Shown here: one piece after another, positions 25,417 through 37,926 of the stretch
Position numbering within the stretch: position 1 is the stretch's first letter
Layout of the letters: each line of letters begins with the position of its first letter
Assembly (NCBI GenBank): GCA_003001975.1
Contig: PVUG01000008.1
Coordinates: 164,264 to 228,263, forward strand
Direction: 5' to 3'
DNA: 64,000 nucleotides
DNA from: Martelella mediterranea
GTDB taxonomy: Bacteria; Pseudomonadota; Alphaproteobacteria; Rhizobiales; Rhizobiaceae
Made by a program: the position numbers and the translations under genes
The notes under the pieces: generated by a model
Told to the model about the DNA's origin: nothing
Seen by the model: the letters and a program-made list of their open reading frames with translations, nothing else
Database searches by the model: none

Positions 25417-26583
25417 ATGACATTGACAGACAGCCTCAGCCGAAGGGCCACGCAAGCGCCGGAAAGCGGCATCGTCGAAATCATCAATTATGGCCGCGAG
25501 CGCGACAATCTTCTGCCGCTGTGGGCCGGCGAAGGCGATCTGCCGACGCCGCAGTTCATCTCCGACGCGGCCAGGGTTGCGCTCGACAATGGCGAAACCT
25601 TCTATACCCATCAGCGCGGCATTCCGCCGCTGCGCGCGGCAATCGCCGATTATTATGCCCGCCATTTCGGCGCAAAACTGTCGCCTGAGCATATCTATGT
25701 CACCGGTTCGGGCATGCACGCGATCAAGATCATGGTCGAGGCGATGACGGATGTCGGCGAGGAGGCGATCTATTTCACCCCCGCCTGGCCGAACATCGCA
25801 GCCGCTCTCGGCGTGTCGGGCGCAAGACAGGTCGGCGTGCCGCTCGAATTTACCGACGGACGCTGGAACCTCGATCCGGCCCGGGTGGAAGCGGCGATCA
25901 CCGACAAAACCCGGATGATCTTCGTCAACACGCCGGCCAATCCGACCGGGTGGACGGCAAGCCTTCCAGATCTTTCCGCCCTTCTCGAGATTGCCCGGCG
26001 GCATGGCATCTGGATCCTGGCGGACGAGATTTACGCCCTTTATCATTTCGTCAGCGGCCGTGCGCCCTCCTTCCTCGACATCATGGAAGAGGGCGACCGG
26101 ATCGTGTTCGTCAATTCGTTTTCCAAGAACTGGTCGATGACCGGCTGGCGTGTGGGCTGGCTGGTGGCACCGCCGGAAATCGGCGACACCATCGAAAACC
26201 TCGTGCAATACACCACCTCCGGCGTTGCCCAGTTCATGCAGCAGGGCGCGCTTGCCGCCATACGCGACGGCGACCATGTCATTGCCGAGAATTTCGAGCG
26301 CGCCCGCGCCGGCCGCGACATTCTCTGCGACCGGCTTCTGGCCACCAACAGGGTCGAGACGCTGAAGCCCGACGGCGCGCTTTATGCCTTCCTGAAGATC
26401 GACGGCATCACCGACAGCCGCCGGGCAGCACTGGATATCGTCGACAAGACCGGTGTCGGCCTCGCACCCGGCTCCGCCTTCGGGCCGGGCGGCGAACCGT
26501 TCCTCAGGGCCTGCTTCCTGCGCAATGCCGGCCAACTGGAAGACGCCGCCGAACGGCTGGCCGACTATATCGGCAGGCTCTAA
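25417..26583 (+). CDS. PLP-dependent aminotransferase, class I/II
   Basis: The 388-residue fold type I aminotransferase has the PLP-binding lysine in NSFSKNWSMTGWRVGW, the cofactor aspartate-tyrosine region in ILADEIYALYHF, and the substrate-carboxylate arginine in FLRACFLRN. NTPANPTGWT is the conserved NPTG motif. It moves an amino group between an amino acid and a 2-keto acid in the cytoplasm; the specific substrate (aspartate-like or otherwise) cannot be read. The ATG at 25417 follows ACGGAGAA; an upstream ATG at 25306 adds 37 residues with no family match. It is transcribed divergently from the CrbS-like sensor. Confidence 0.88.
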   Translation: MTLTDSLSRRATQAPESGIVEIINYGRERDNLLPLWAGEGDLPTPQFISDAARVALDNGETFYTHQRGIPPLRAAIADYYARHFGAKLSPEHIYVTGSGMHAIKIMVEAMTDVGEEAIYFTPAWPNIAAALGVSGARQVGVPLEFTDGRWNLDPARVEAAITDKTRMIFVNTPANPTGWTASLPDLSALLEIARRHGIWILADEIYALYHFVSGRAPSFLDIMEEGDRIVFVNSFSKNWSMTGWRVGWLVAPPEIGDTIENLVQYTTSGVAQFMQQGALAAIRDGDHVIAENFERARAGRDILCDRLLATNRVETLKPDGALYAFLKIDGITDSRRAALDIVDKTGVGLAPGSAFGPGGEPFLRACFLRNAGQLEDAAERLADYIGRL

Positions 26584-26610
26584 TTCCGTCTGCCTTCATC
26601 TTCTCAGGCT

Positions 26611-27210
26611 CTATTCACGGCCGTCGCGATAACCAACAAGCGGCAGAAATATTTCGTCCGTGATCTCCGCAATCGACTGATCGCTCGCCGGCTCCAGCGT
26701 CATCATCATCTCGTTGCGCAGAAGATCGACCGGCAGCGAGATGACGCGCGGTCGAATAACCCGGTCCTCGATCTCGCCGCGCGCGATTGCCCGGCTCAGC
26801 AATATCTCCATGACATGCTGTTCGCGCGAGACGATCTGGGTTTTCAGCTTGGCCGGACTGGAATTGGTCTCGCGGAAGAAACCGCTGAGCTCGACCGAAA
26901 TCAACGAGCCCATGCGCGTACGCCGTTCGACGATGTGGCGCATGAGGCCGATCACATCGTCTCTCAGATTGCCCGTATCGGGAATCTCGAGCGGATTGGC
27001 CGCCAGATGGTGGCGCATGGCCGCAACCGTCAGCTCTGCGACGTTCGGCCAGCGGCGGTAAAGCACCGGACGACTGGTGCCTGCTCGCCTTGCGACCACC
27101 TCCATGGTCAACGCGGCATAGCCCGCTTCCATCAGCGCGTCCCACGCGGCCTCAAGGATCGCGGCTTCCAGTGCTTCGCCACGTCTGCGCTCGGGCTTCG
27201 GATTCGTCAT
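26611..27210 (-). CDS. TetR-family transcriptional regulator
   Basis: The 199-residue regulator has an N-terminal TetR helix-turn-helix (residues 10-57, ALTMEVVARRAGTSRPVLYRRWPN) and a helical ligand domain with a C-terminal TetR_C-type segment. It is divergent from an EmrAB-like efflux pair, the classic layout for a drug- or solvent-sensing repressor. GATACA half-sites overlapping the efflux promoter are its likely operators. The ligand is unknown. Confidence 0.88.
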   Translation of the reverse strand: MTNPKPERRRGEALEAAILEAAWDALMEAGYAALTMEVVARRAGTSRPVLYRRWPNVAELTVAAMRHHLAANPLEIPDTGNLRDDVIGLMRHIVERRTRMGSLISVELSGFFRETNSSPAKLKTQIVSREQHVMEILLSRAIARGEIEDRVIRPRVISLPVDLLRNEMMMTLEPASDQSIAEITDEIFLPLVGYRDGRE

Positions 27211-27243
27211 CTACACCTCGATAAGAAACACCAATGAATCCTA

Positions 27244-27286
27244 TTGACAGGATACACCGGTAATATTAGATACATTAATGTATCCT
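27244..27286 (+). promoter_or_regulatory. Efflux operon promoter with overlapping TetR-type operator
   Basis: A near-consensus sigma-70 promoter is visible: TTGACA at 27244-27249, a 17-bp spacer and TAGATA at 27267-27272. A perfect 16-bp palindrome, GATACATTAATGTATC (27269-27284), covers the -10 region. A further half-site AGGATACA lies at 27249-27256, facing TGTATCCT at 27279-27286. Repressor bound here would block the promoter of the divergent efflux genes and probably the TetR gene as well. Confidence 0.75.
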
Positions 27287-27365
27287 ATTTGCCAATGTCC
27301 CAATTGACAATTCCGCAGGACCGACAATTCCGCCGCGACAACGGCCATTCTACCAGGAAAAGGTC

Positions 27366-28541
27366 ATGAGCAGTTCCTCCGACCAGAATGTTTCGGTCGA
27401 GCAGACAATGGCTGCCGACGAAAATAATGCAAACACGGTTTCCGCAAAACGCCGCAGGCCGGGCCGTCTTATCCTGATGGCCTCGGTGCCGGTGCTGTTG
27501 GCCGTCATCGGCGGTTATGTCTATGTCACCGGCGGACGCATCGTCTCGACCGAAAATGCCTATGTCAGCCAGGATCAGGTGCGGATCGTGCCGCAGGTCA
27601 GCGGCGAGATTGTCGCGATCGGCCCCGGCGAAAACGACCGGATCGACAAAGGCAGCCTGCTGTTCCGGATCGACGATGCAAGCTATGTAAACGCCGTCGA
27701 CCAGGCGAAAGCCGCGGTCGCTTCGGCGAGACTCGATGTCGAGAAACTGAAAACCGACTATCTGAAAGCCGTTGCCCAGCTCGACACCGCCGAAAAGGCG
27801 CTGGATATCGCCCGCACGCGCCAGAGCCGCCAGAAGACGCTTCTTGGCCAAGGCGCAGTCAGCCGGACCGCGCTTGACGAGGCCGACCTGACGCTGAAGA
27901 CAGCCGAAGGCTCGGTCATCGGCGCCAGACAGGACGTCGCCAGCGCCAGGGCCGCCCTTGGCGGCGATCCGGAAATCGAAACCGACAAACATCCCGATGT
28001 CATGGCCGCCCTTGCAAGGCTTTCGGCGGCCGAACTCAACCTGGAACGCACAAGGGTCACGGCGCCTGCCGATGGCATCGTCACCCAGACCACGTCGCTC
28101 AGGCCCGGCCAGTATGTCTCCACCGCTTCCAGCGTGCTCACCCTTGTCGAAACCGCTTCGACCGTGATCGAGGCGAATTTCAAGGAAACGGAACTGACCC
28201 ACATGCGGGCCGGCCAGCCGGTCGAAGTCACGATCGATGCCTATCCGGACACGACCATCAGCGGTTCGGTTGAAAGCATCGGCGCCGGCACCGGCTCGGC
28301 CTTTTCACTGATCCCCGCCCAGAACGCCAGCGGCAACTGGGTCAAGGTGGTCCAGCGCGTTCCGGTCCGCATCGCGCTCAACCTCGATGACGGCGCGCCG
28401 CCGCTGCGCATCGGCATGAGCGCCACGGTCGACGTCGATACCGGACATGCGCGCGGCCTGCCGCACTTCGTTGAAAACGGGCTGGCTGCGCTTGGTCTCG
28501 GCGAGACGGCAATTGCCGCAACCGGTGCGCGGAATGAGTGA
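27366..28541 (+). CDS. emrA: HlyD/EmrA-family membrane fusion protein
   Basis: The 391-residue periplasmic adaptor is anchored by one N-terminal span (LILMASVPVLLAVIGGYVYV, about residues 37-56). A biotinyl-lipoyl-like domain follows (VRIVPQVSGEIVAIGPGEND), then a long alpha-hairpin (residues 115-205, rich in Ala, Lys and Glu), then a beta-barrel (VTAPADGIVTQ). It links the inner-membrane pump encoded next to an outer-membrane channel. The pump gene starts 8 nt before its stop. Together they resemble EmrAB drug efflux, but the exported compound is unknown. The TetR gene is divergent. Confidence 0.88.
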   Translation: MSSSSDQNVSVEQTMAADENNANTVSAKRRRPGRLILMASVPVLLAVIGGYVYVTGGRIVSTENAYVSQDQVRIVPQVSGEIVAIGPGENDRIDKGSLLFRIDDASYVNAVDQAKAAVASARLDVEKLKTDYLKAVAQLDTAEKALDIARTRQSRQKTLLGQGAVSRTALDEADLTLKTAEGSVIGARQDVASARAALGGDPEIETDKHPDVMAALARLSAAELNLERTRVTAPADGIVTQTTSLRPGQYVSTASSVLTLVETASTVIEANFKETELTHMRAGQPVEVTIDAYPDTTISGSVESIGAGTGSAFSLIPAQNASGNWVKVVQRVPVRIALNLDDGAPPLRIGMSATVDVDTGHARGLPHFVENGLAALGLGETAIAATGARNE

Positions 28542-30072
28542 CGCCACGGCCGAGCCGATGGATATGCTCAACGTTCCCTTCAAGGGCCTGTTGTCCATAT
28601 CCATCATGCTGGCAACCATCATGCAGGTGCTGGACACCACCATTGCCAATGTGGCGTTGCCATCCATGCGCGGCTCGCTTGGCGCCAGCCAGGATCAGAT
28701 CACCTGGGTTCTGACCTCCTATATCGTTGCCTCGGCAATCATCACGCCGGTCACCGGCTGGCTGTCTGACCGCTTCGGCCTTCGGCAGGTTTTTATTGTC
28801 TCGGCAGCCGGATTCGTTGTCGCCTCGATGGCCTGCGGCATGGCATCAAGCCTCAACGAAATGGTCGTGTTCCGCGTACTCCAGGGCCTGTTCGGCGCCT
28901 GCCTCGTGCCGCTGTCGCAAACCGTTCTGCTCGACATCAACCCCCGCGAACGCCATGGTCAGGCCATGGCCATATGGGGCATGGGCGTCATGCTCGGCCC
29001 GATCATCGGCCCGACACTGGGCGGCTGGCTGACGGAGAACTGGGGCTGGCGCTATGTCTTCTACGTCAATCTGCCGGTCGGTATTCTGGCCATTGTCGGC
29101 ATGATGCTGTTCCTGCCAAAGACGCCGCCAAAGGTGCGTCGCTTTGACTTTTTCGGTTTCGCCATACTGGCCATTGCCATCGGCGCGCTGCAGCTGGTGC
29201 TCGACCGCGGGCAGGCCGAAGACTGGTTCCAGTCGACGGAGATCTGGATCGAGACCGGCCTGTTCGTCTCCGGCCTCTGGGTTTTCGGCATTCATATCCG
29301 CAACGCCCGCGACCCGTTCATTTCACTGCATGTGCTCAAGGACAAGAACCTGCTGACAGCCCTTGCCCTGAGCGCGCTGGTCGGCGCCATGGTCCTCGGC
29401 GGCTCGGCGCTGCTGCCGGCCATGTTACAGGACGTGCTCGGCTATACCGCCAGCCGTTCGGGCCTGATCATGGCCCCGCGCGGATTGGGCACGATGATCG
29501 CGATGATGATCTATGGCCGGCTTTCCAACCGGATCGATAGCCGCATCGCCATCCTGCTCGGCCTGTCGCTCACAGCCTGGTCCATGCATATGATGACCGG
29601 TTTTTCCGTCAGCATGGGCGAACAGCCGATCATCGTGACCGGCATCATTCAGGGTTTTGGTCTCGGCCTCGTGTTCGTGCCGCTCTCCGCGCTTGCCTAT
29701 GCAACGCTCGAGGCGCGCTACCGGGCAGAGGCGGCCGGCGTGTTCAACCTGGTGCGCAATATCGGTTCCAGCGTCGGCATCTCGCTGCTGTCCACTGTGC
29801 TTGCCTGGAACATCGCCACCAACCGCACGGAAATGACCGCAAAGATCGTCGAAAGCGGCCCGCGCCTTGCCGATGTGGCGGAAAAAACCGGCTTCGGCCA
29901 CCAGATTCTGGTGTTCCTGGTCAATTCGGAAATCAACCTGCAGGCGGCAATGATCGCCTATCTCGATGATTTCAAGCTGATGATGCTCGTGACCATCGCA
30001 CTGATGCCGCTGGTGCTGATCATGCGCAAACCCGGCGCGATCAAGGTTTCGCCCGCCGACGCCGGACACTGA
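28534..30072 (+). CDS. emrB: EmrB-type MFS efflux transporter (DHA2 family)
   Basis: The 512-residue protein has about 14 membrane spans. It shows DHA2 motifs: LDTTIANVALPSMRGSLGAS (motif D1-like) in the first span, GWLSDRFGLRQVFIVS (motif A) and RVLQGLFGACLVPLSQT (motif B). It exports hydrophobic compounds by proton antiport with the adaptor encoded just upstream. The start at 28534 gives the standard N-terminus and overlaps the adaptor gene by 8 nt; an upstream ATG at 28447 lies deep inside the adaptor gene. Confidence 0.9.
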   Translation: MSDATAEPMDMLNVPFKGLLSISIMLATIMQVLDTTIANVALPSMRGSLGASQDQITWVLTSYIVASAIITPVTGWLSDRFGLRQVFIVSAAGFVVASMACGMASSLNEMVVFRVLQGLFGACLVPLSQTVLLDINPRERHGQAMAIWGMGVMLGPIIGPTLGGWLTENWGWRYVFYVNLPVGILAIVGMMLFLPKTPPKVRRFDFFGFAILAIAIGALQLVLDRGQAEDWFQSTEIWIETGLFVSGLWVFGIHIRNARDPFISLHVLKDKNLLTALALSALVGAMVLGGSALLPAMLQDVLGYTASRSGLIMAPRGLGTMIAMMIYGRLSNRIDSRIAILLGLSLTAWSMHMMTGFSVSMGEQPIIVTGIIQGFGLGLVFVPLSALAYATLEARYRAEAAGVFNLVRNIGSSVGISLLSTVLAWNIATNRTEMTAKIVESGPRLADVAEKTGFGHQILVFLVNSEINLQAAMIAYLDDFKLMMLVTIALMPLVLIMRKPGAIKVSPADAGH

Positions 30073-30097
30073 CTGCCCGGCCTCGACGGGTTCTCTG

Positions 30098-31090
30098 TTA
30101 CAGCTTGACGCGGCCCTTCACCAGCTGGTCTTCCCAAGCCAGCGCGTGGCGGACGATGGTTTCGAGATCGTCATATTGCGGCTCCCAGCCGAGGATTTCG
30201 CGCACCCGGGCGGAATCGGCCACCAGCGCCGGCGGATCGCCGGGGCGGCGCTCGGCCATGTCGACGCGGAAATCGACGCCGGAGACGCGCTTGATGGCGC
30301 CGACCACCTCAAGCACCGAAAAGCCGTGGCCATAGCCGCAATTGGCGACAAAATTGTCGCCGCCGTTCAGGAGGTGCATCAGCGCCTTCACATGGGCGTC
30401 GATCAGGTCGGTAACGTGGATATAGTCGCGCAAGCAGGTGCCGTCCGGCGTGGGATAATCCGTGCCGAAGATCTGCATGCGGTTGCGCCGCCCGGTGGCG
30501 GCCTGCGCGGCGATCTCGATCAGGTGGGTGGCGTGCTCGCGGGTCTCGCCGGTACGGCCCTGAGGATCGGCGCCGGCGACGTTGAAATAACGCAAGGCCG
30601 CATATTTCAGGCCATAGGCTGCCGCACTGTCACGCAGCATCACCTCGGTCATCAGCTTGGACCAGCCATAGGGCGAAACCGGCTGCAGGTTCTGCTCCTC
30701 GTCCAGCAGATCGACGCCCGGCTCGCCGTAGACGGCAGCGGTGGAGGAAAACAGGAAGGCCTCGACCTTCGCGGCAACCGCCGTTTCGATCAGCGCGCGC
30801 GATTTGACCGTGTTGTTTTCGTAATAGGTCAGCGGATCGGAGACGGAATCAGAGACCACGATGGAGCCGGCGAAATGGGCAATGGCGTTGATGTTTTCAT
30901 CGGCGATCAGCTTGGAAACCAGCTTCTTGTCGGCAATGTCGCCTTCAACCAGCTTCGCCTTCTCCGGGATCAGTTCGCGGTGCCCGGTCGACAGATCGTC
31001 GATCACCACGACATCTTCGCCGCGGTCGACCAGTGCATGGGCCATGTGACTGCCGACATAGCCGGCGCCGCCTGTTACGAGTATTGCCAT
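30098..31090 (-). CDS. galE: UDP-glucose 4-epimerase
   Basis: The 330-residue short-chain dehydrogenase-fold enzyme interconverts UDP-galactose and UDP-glucose using bound NAD. It has the NAD motif VTGGAGYVGSHMAHAL at the N-terminus, the catalytic serine region FSSTAAVYG, and the YGWSK tyrosine-lysine pair near residue 145. It is the last gene of the galK-galT-lacZ-galE set and completes the Leloir pathway in one operon. It starts 39 bp after lacZ. Confidence 0.95.
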   Translation of the reverse strand: MAILVTGGAGYVGSHMAHALVDRGEDVVVIDDLSTGHRELIPEKAKLVEGDIADKKLVSKLIADENINAIAHFAGSIVVSDSVSDPLTYYENNTVKSRALIETAVAAKVEAFLFSSTAAVYGEPGVDLLDEEQNLQPVSPYGWSKLMTEVMLRDSAAAYGLKYAALRYFNVAGADPQGRTGETREHATHLIEIAAQAATGRRNRMQIFGTDYPTPDGTCLRDYIHVTDLIDAHVKALMHLLNGGDNFVANCGYGHGFSVLEVVGAIKRVSGVDFRVDMAERRPGDPPALVADSARVREILGWEPQYDDLETIVRHALAWEDQLVKGRVKL

Positions 31091-31129
31091 TTCATCAATC
31101 TCCTTGTCAGCACGAAACGTGCCCTGAAA

Positions 31130-34246
<3,117 letters not shown>

Positions 34247-35284
34247 TCAGCCAGCGAGATAATGGGTTTCGGGGAGGTCACGCAGCCGGTCGGCGGCCTG
34301 TTCGGCGGTCAGGTCACGCTGCGGCGAGCCGAGCAGTTCGAAACCGACCATGAATTTCTTCACCGTTGCCGAGCGCAACAGCGGCGGCAGGAAATGGGCA
34401 TGCATCACCCATTCATCATGATCATGACCATCGGTCGGGCGCTGGTGAAAGCCCATGGAATAGGGGAAAGAGGTCTTGAACAGGTTGTCGTAGCGTATGG
34501 TGATCTTCGACAACGCCTCGGCAAGATCCTCGCGTTCCTTTTCCGTCATCTCTTCCATCGAGCGGATATGACGTTTCGGCAGCACCATGGTCTCGAACGG
34601 CCAGACCGCCCAATAGGGCACCAGAACAACAAAGCCGTCATTTTCAAACAGGATGCGTTCGCCAAGCGCCAGTTCCTGTTGCAGGTAGGCCATCAGCAGC
34701 GGCGTGCCGTGCTTCTCATAATAGGCACGCTGGTTTTCCGTCTCCTTCGCCGCTTCATTGGGCAGGCTGCGGCTTGCCCAGATCTGGCCGTGCGGATGAG
34801 GATTGGAGCAGCCCATCATCGCGCCGCGGTTTTCGAAAATCTGGACATGGCTGATATGGGGGTGGATGCCGAGTTCCTCATATTGGGCAACCCAGGTATC
34901 GACCACCTTGGCGATATCGGCAACGGGCATACGGGCGAGTGTGAGATCATGGCGCGGCGAAAAGCAGATGACGCGGCAGATGCCGCTTTCGCCTTCGGCC
35001 AGCAGCAGCCCGTCCTCGAAGCGTTCTTTCGGCGCATCCTCGGTCAGCGCGGCAAAATCATTGTCGAAGACGAAAGTATGGGCGTAATCCGGGTTTTTCT
35101 CGCCGTTGATGCGGGTATTGCCGGCGCAGAGATAGCATTCCGGATCATGGGCGAGCATATCCGGCACCACCGCATCCTCGACCTGCCCCTGCCAGGGCCG
35201 TTTGGCGCGATGGGGGGAAACCAGAACCCATTCGCCTGAAAGCGGATTGTAACGGCGGTGCGGGTGATCGGAAAACATGTTCAT
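34247..35284 (-). CDS. galT: Galactose-1-phosphate uridylyltransferase
   Basis: The 345-residue HIT-superfamily enzyme exchanges UMP between UDP-glucose and galactose-1-phosphate. The catalytic histidine triad is visible in [13 protein letters not shown] zinc-site motif ([12 protein letters not shown]) lies near residue 53, and the family segment [17 protein letters not shown] lies at the N-terminus. The length matches bacterial GalT. It is encoded between galK (41 bp upstream) and lacZ. Confidence 0.95.
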   Translation of the reverse strand: MNMFSDHPHRRYNPLSGEWVLVSPHRAKRPWQGQVEDAVVPDMLAHDPECYLCAGNTRINGEKNPDYAHTFVFDNDFAALTEDAPKERFEDGLLLAEGESGICRVICFSPRHDLTLARMPVADIAKVVDTWVAQYEELGIHPHISHVQIFENRGAMMGCSNPHPHGQIWASRSLPNEAAKETENQRAYYEKHGTPLLMAYLQQELALGERILFENDGFVVLVPYWAVWPFETMVLPKRHIRSMEEMTEKEREDLAEALSKITIRYDNLFKTSFPYSMGFHQRPTDGHDHDEWVMHAHFLPPLLRSATVKKFMVGFELLGSPQRDLTAEQAADRLRDLPETHYLAG

Positions 35285-35325
35285 CGGCTCAAGTCCTTAT
35301 GGTCTCGTTCATCCGGCCATCCTTT

Positions 35326-36483
35326 TTATTCTTCAAGGGGACCGGCGCCATCCTGCGGCGCGCAGGCAAAGATATCGGAAGTGTGGCCCGTGGCCTCACG
35401 ATAGGCCACCCGCACATTTTCGATAAAGCCATCGACGGCCTCAGCCGCAACGAGGCTGACGACGCAGCCGCCGAAACCGCCGCCGGTCATGCGCGCACCG
35501 AACACGCCCGGCTGGTTCTGGGCGATTTCCACCAGCGTGTCGACCTCCGCGCAGGAAATCTCGTAATCATCGCGCATCGAGGCGTGCGACGCGTTCATCA
35601 GCTGCCCGAAGGCTTCGAGGTCCCCGCGTTCCAGCACCTCGGCAGCCGCCAGCACGCGCTCGTTTTCGGTGACGATATGGCGGCAGCGGCGATAGGTGAG
35701 CTCGGGCAGGAAATCACGGTTTTCCTCAAGCGCGGCGAAGCTGACATCGCGCAGCGCCGCAATATCGCCGAGCGCAGGCGTCAGCAGGCGTACGCCCTCC
35801 TCGCAGGAGTTCCGGCGCTTGTTGTATTCGCCATCGGCAAGGGCATGATGCACCATGGAATTGGCCACCACGATGCGTGCTTTCGGATCGATCGGCACCG
35901 GCTTTCGCTCAAGCGAGCGGCAATCGATCATCAGCGCATGGTCATGCACGCCGTTGCAGGAGATGAACTGATCCATGATGCCGCAGCGCATGCCGACATA
36001 ATCGTTTTCCGCCTTCTGGCAGATCTGGGCCAGTTCGACGGTATCGACCGCATGACCGGAGAGCGAAAGCAGGGTGTAGCCGACTACCACTTCAAGTGCG
36101 GCCGAAGACGAAAGACCTGAACCGACGGGAACACTCGAGGACACAAGGATATCCGCACCGGAAATCTGTTTTCCGGCGGCCTCGAGCATGACGGCAACGC
36201 CGAAGGCATAGTCCGTCCAGTCACCGCGCGGCGTGTTTCCTTCCGCAGAAAGGTCGATTTCCGCGCTTTGGCCATTGTTGAGCGAGTGAATGCGGATGAT
36301 GCGGTCATCGCGCACGGATGCCGCGGCCTGCGCCTCGAATTCGAGCGCTGCCGGCATGACGAAGCCATCATTGTAGTCGGTATGTTCGCCGATCAGGTTC
36401 ACCCGCCCGGGCGCGCGGAAAAGCTGTGGGGTGCCGCCGAAACGCTCCGCAAAAGCCTCACGCAGTGAAACGGTGTCAACCAT
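35326..36483 (-). CDS. galK: Galactokinase
   Basis: The 385-residue GHMP kinase phosphorylates galactose at C1 with ATP. The galactokinase signature GRVNLIGEHTDYNDG lies near residue 26, the ATP-binding GHMP motif GSGLSSSAALEV near residue 122, and the third motif MTGGGFGGCVVSL near residue 345. It is the first of the four galactose genes. It is separated by 169 bp from the upstream transporter gene, a gap that contains a stem-loop but no strong promoter that I could see. Confidence 0.95.
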   Translation of the reverse strand: MVDTVSLREAFAERFGGTPQLFRAPGRVNLIGEHTDYNDGFVMPAALEFEAQAAASVRDDRIIRIHSLNNGQSAEIDLSAEGNTPRGDWTDYAFGVAVMLEAAGKQISGADILVSSSVPVGSGLSSSAALEVVVGYTLLSLSGHAVDTVELAQICQKAENDYVGMRCGIMDQFISCNGVHDHALMIDCRSLERKPVPIDPKARIVVANSMVHHALADGEYNKRRNSCEEGVRLLTPALGDIAALRDVSFAALEENRDFLPELTYRRCRHIVTENERVLAAAEVLERGDLEAFGQLMNASHASMRDDYEISCAEVDTLVEIAQNQPGVFGARMTGGGFGGCVVSLVAAEAVDGFIENVRVAYREATGHTSDIFACAPQDGAGPLEE

Positions 36484-36605
36484 GATCCCCTCCCTGAATT
36501 ACGACGCGCATGTGATGCTGAAACAACGGTATCGTCAACCTGACATATCAAGAAGACGGACTTTTTTTGGCAGGGCTGCCGAAAGAATGAAGTGCAGAAG
36601 ACACG

Positions 36606-36635
36606 GCACGCCCCGGCCACAAGACCGGAGCGTGC
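36606..36635 (-). other. Stem-loop after the sugar-binding protein gene
   Basis: GCACGC and GCGTGC enclose an inner CCGG/CCGG stem in the 169-bp gap between the binding-protein stop and the galK start. No U-run follows on the transcribed strand. It is probably an mRNA-stability hairpin that keeps binding-protein message abundant relative to the downstream gal genes. Confidence 0.45.
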
Positions 36636-36652
36636 AATTTTACAAAGCGGGT

Positions 36653-37912
36653 TTACTTGTTCAGGACCTGCTGAACGCCCTCATCCATGTCCGCCAGGCC
36701 ATCTTCAATCGAGATGTTGTCGGTCATGATGTTGTCATGCGCCCGGTTGAGCACAACCTCGATATCGGCCGCCTTCAGGTTGACCGGCATTTCGAGATAG
36801 CTGCGAACCGTCTTCAGAGCGCCCTTGCTGGTCTCGTCTTCCGGGAAGCCCTCCTTGGCGGTGATCGAGGCAAGAACCTCATCCGTCGTCAGCGCCGGGA
36901 GGGTGCCGGTTTCGGCAATCACCTTGGCGCCTTCGGGGCCGGCGATGAAGTTGGCAAATTTCATGGCCGCGTCCTTTTGCTCGGAATTGGCCGCAACGCC
37001 GATCGAAGTGACCGTGGCAGCGGTGGTGCCGGCCTCAACGCCCTCGATATGCGGATAACGGGCAATACCCCAGTTGGTCGCCAGCGATTCGCCCGATTCG
37101 ACCTTCTGGATCTGGGTGCCAATGAACCAGCTACCCATCGGCAACATAGCGATCGCGCCGTTGTAGAACGGGCCGGAATAATGCGTGCCGGAGGTCTTCA
37201 GCTGGGCATAGGACTGTACCGCGCCATCTTCCTGAAGGCTGAGCACGCGTTCATAGCAGGGCTCGAGAAACTCGTAGGAGCCGCCATCGAGCGTGTGTTC
37301 GCCATCCATGATGCAGGGCAGCTGCACGGTCGAACGCCATGTGTGGAACAGGCCGCCATAGGTCTTGTTGGCGCCGAAACCGGATGTCAGCGCACGTGCC
37401 TTTTCGGCAAATTCATCCCAGGTCATGTCGTTGGTCGGATATTCGACGCCGGCTTTGTCGAACAGATCCTTGTTATAATACAGGATCCAGACATCCGAAC
37501 GGAACGGCAAGGCATAGACATTGTCGTCAACCGTCAGCGCTTCGATCAGGCCGCCATAGGCTTCGGTATCGATGCCATTTTCGGCGATATCGTCATTGAG
37601 CGGAGCCAGAAGGTTGGCCCTGACCAGATTGGCGTAACCCGGAATGTCCTTGATTTGAACGATGTCGAGGTCGGAACCGCCACCGGAAAGCTGGGTCATC
37701 AGCATGGTGGAATAGTCGGAAGAACCAAGATCGGTGTGTTCAACCTCGATATCGGGATATTTGGCCTCGAAGGCATCGATGATCGGCTGGTAATAGGCCG
37801 TTGCATCCCAGTCCCAGAGCGCCCAGTTGATGGTCGTCTTGTCCTGTGCCTGTGCGGCAAGCGGCATCAGGCCGACTGTTGCCAGAAGGGTCAGTTTGAG
37901 CAGATTTTTCAT
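36653..37912 (-). CDS. Periplasmic sugar-binding protein (family 1) of the GH88 locus
   Basis: The 419-residue precursor has a signal peptide (MKNLLKLTLLATVGLMPLAA, cleavage after AQA). It shows the family 1 binding-protein pattern: WALWDWDATAYYQPIIDAFE, YPDIEVEHTDLG and AMLPMGSWFIG. It is the receptor for the MalFG-type permeases encoded at 41019-42839. Four cysteines, including CIMDGEH and EPCYERV, may form a periplasmic disulfide. Enzyme neighbours point to an oligosaccharide containing unsaturated uronic acid and galactose. Confidence 0.9.
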   Translation of the reverse strand: MKNLLKLTLLATVGLMPLAAQAQDKTTINWALWDWDATAYYQPIIDAFEAKYPDIEVEHTDLGSSDYSTMLMTQLSGGGSDLDIVQIKDIPGYANLVRANLLAPLNDDIAENGIDTEAYGGLIEALTVDDNVYALPFRSDVWILYYNKDLFDKAGVEYPTNDMTWDEFAEKARALTSGFGANKTYGGLFHTWRSTVQLPCIMDGEHTLDGGSYEFLEPCYERVLSLQEDGAVQSYAQLKTSGTHYSGPFYNGAIAMLPMGSWFIGTQIQKVESGESLATNWGIARYPHIEGVEAGTTAATVTSIGVAANSEQKDAAMKFANFIAGPEGAKVIAETGTLPALTTDEVLASITAKEGFPEDETSKGALKTVRSYLEMPVNLKAADIEVVLNRAHDNIMTDNISIEDGLADMDEGVQQVLNK

Positions 37913-37926
37913 GATTACTCCTCCGT

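Noticed and set aside
36484..36652. Dedicated galK promoter
   Set aside because: A minus-strand TTGACG is present but lacks a convincing -10 at the right distance; readthrough from the transporter operon is as likely.
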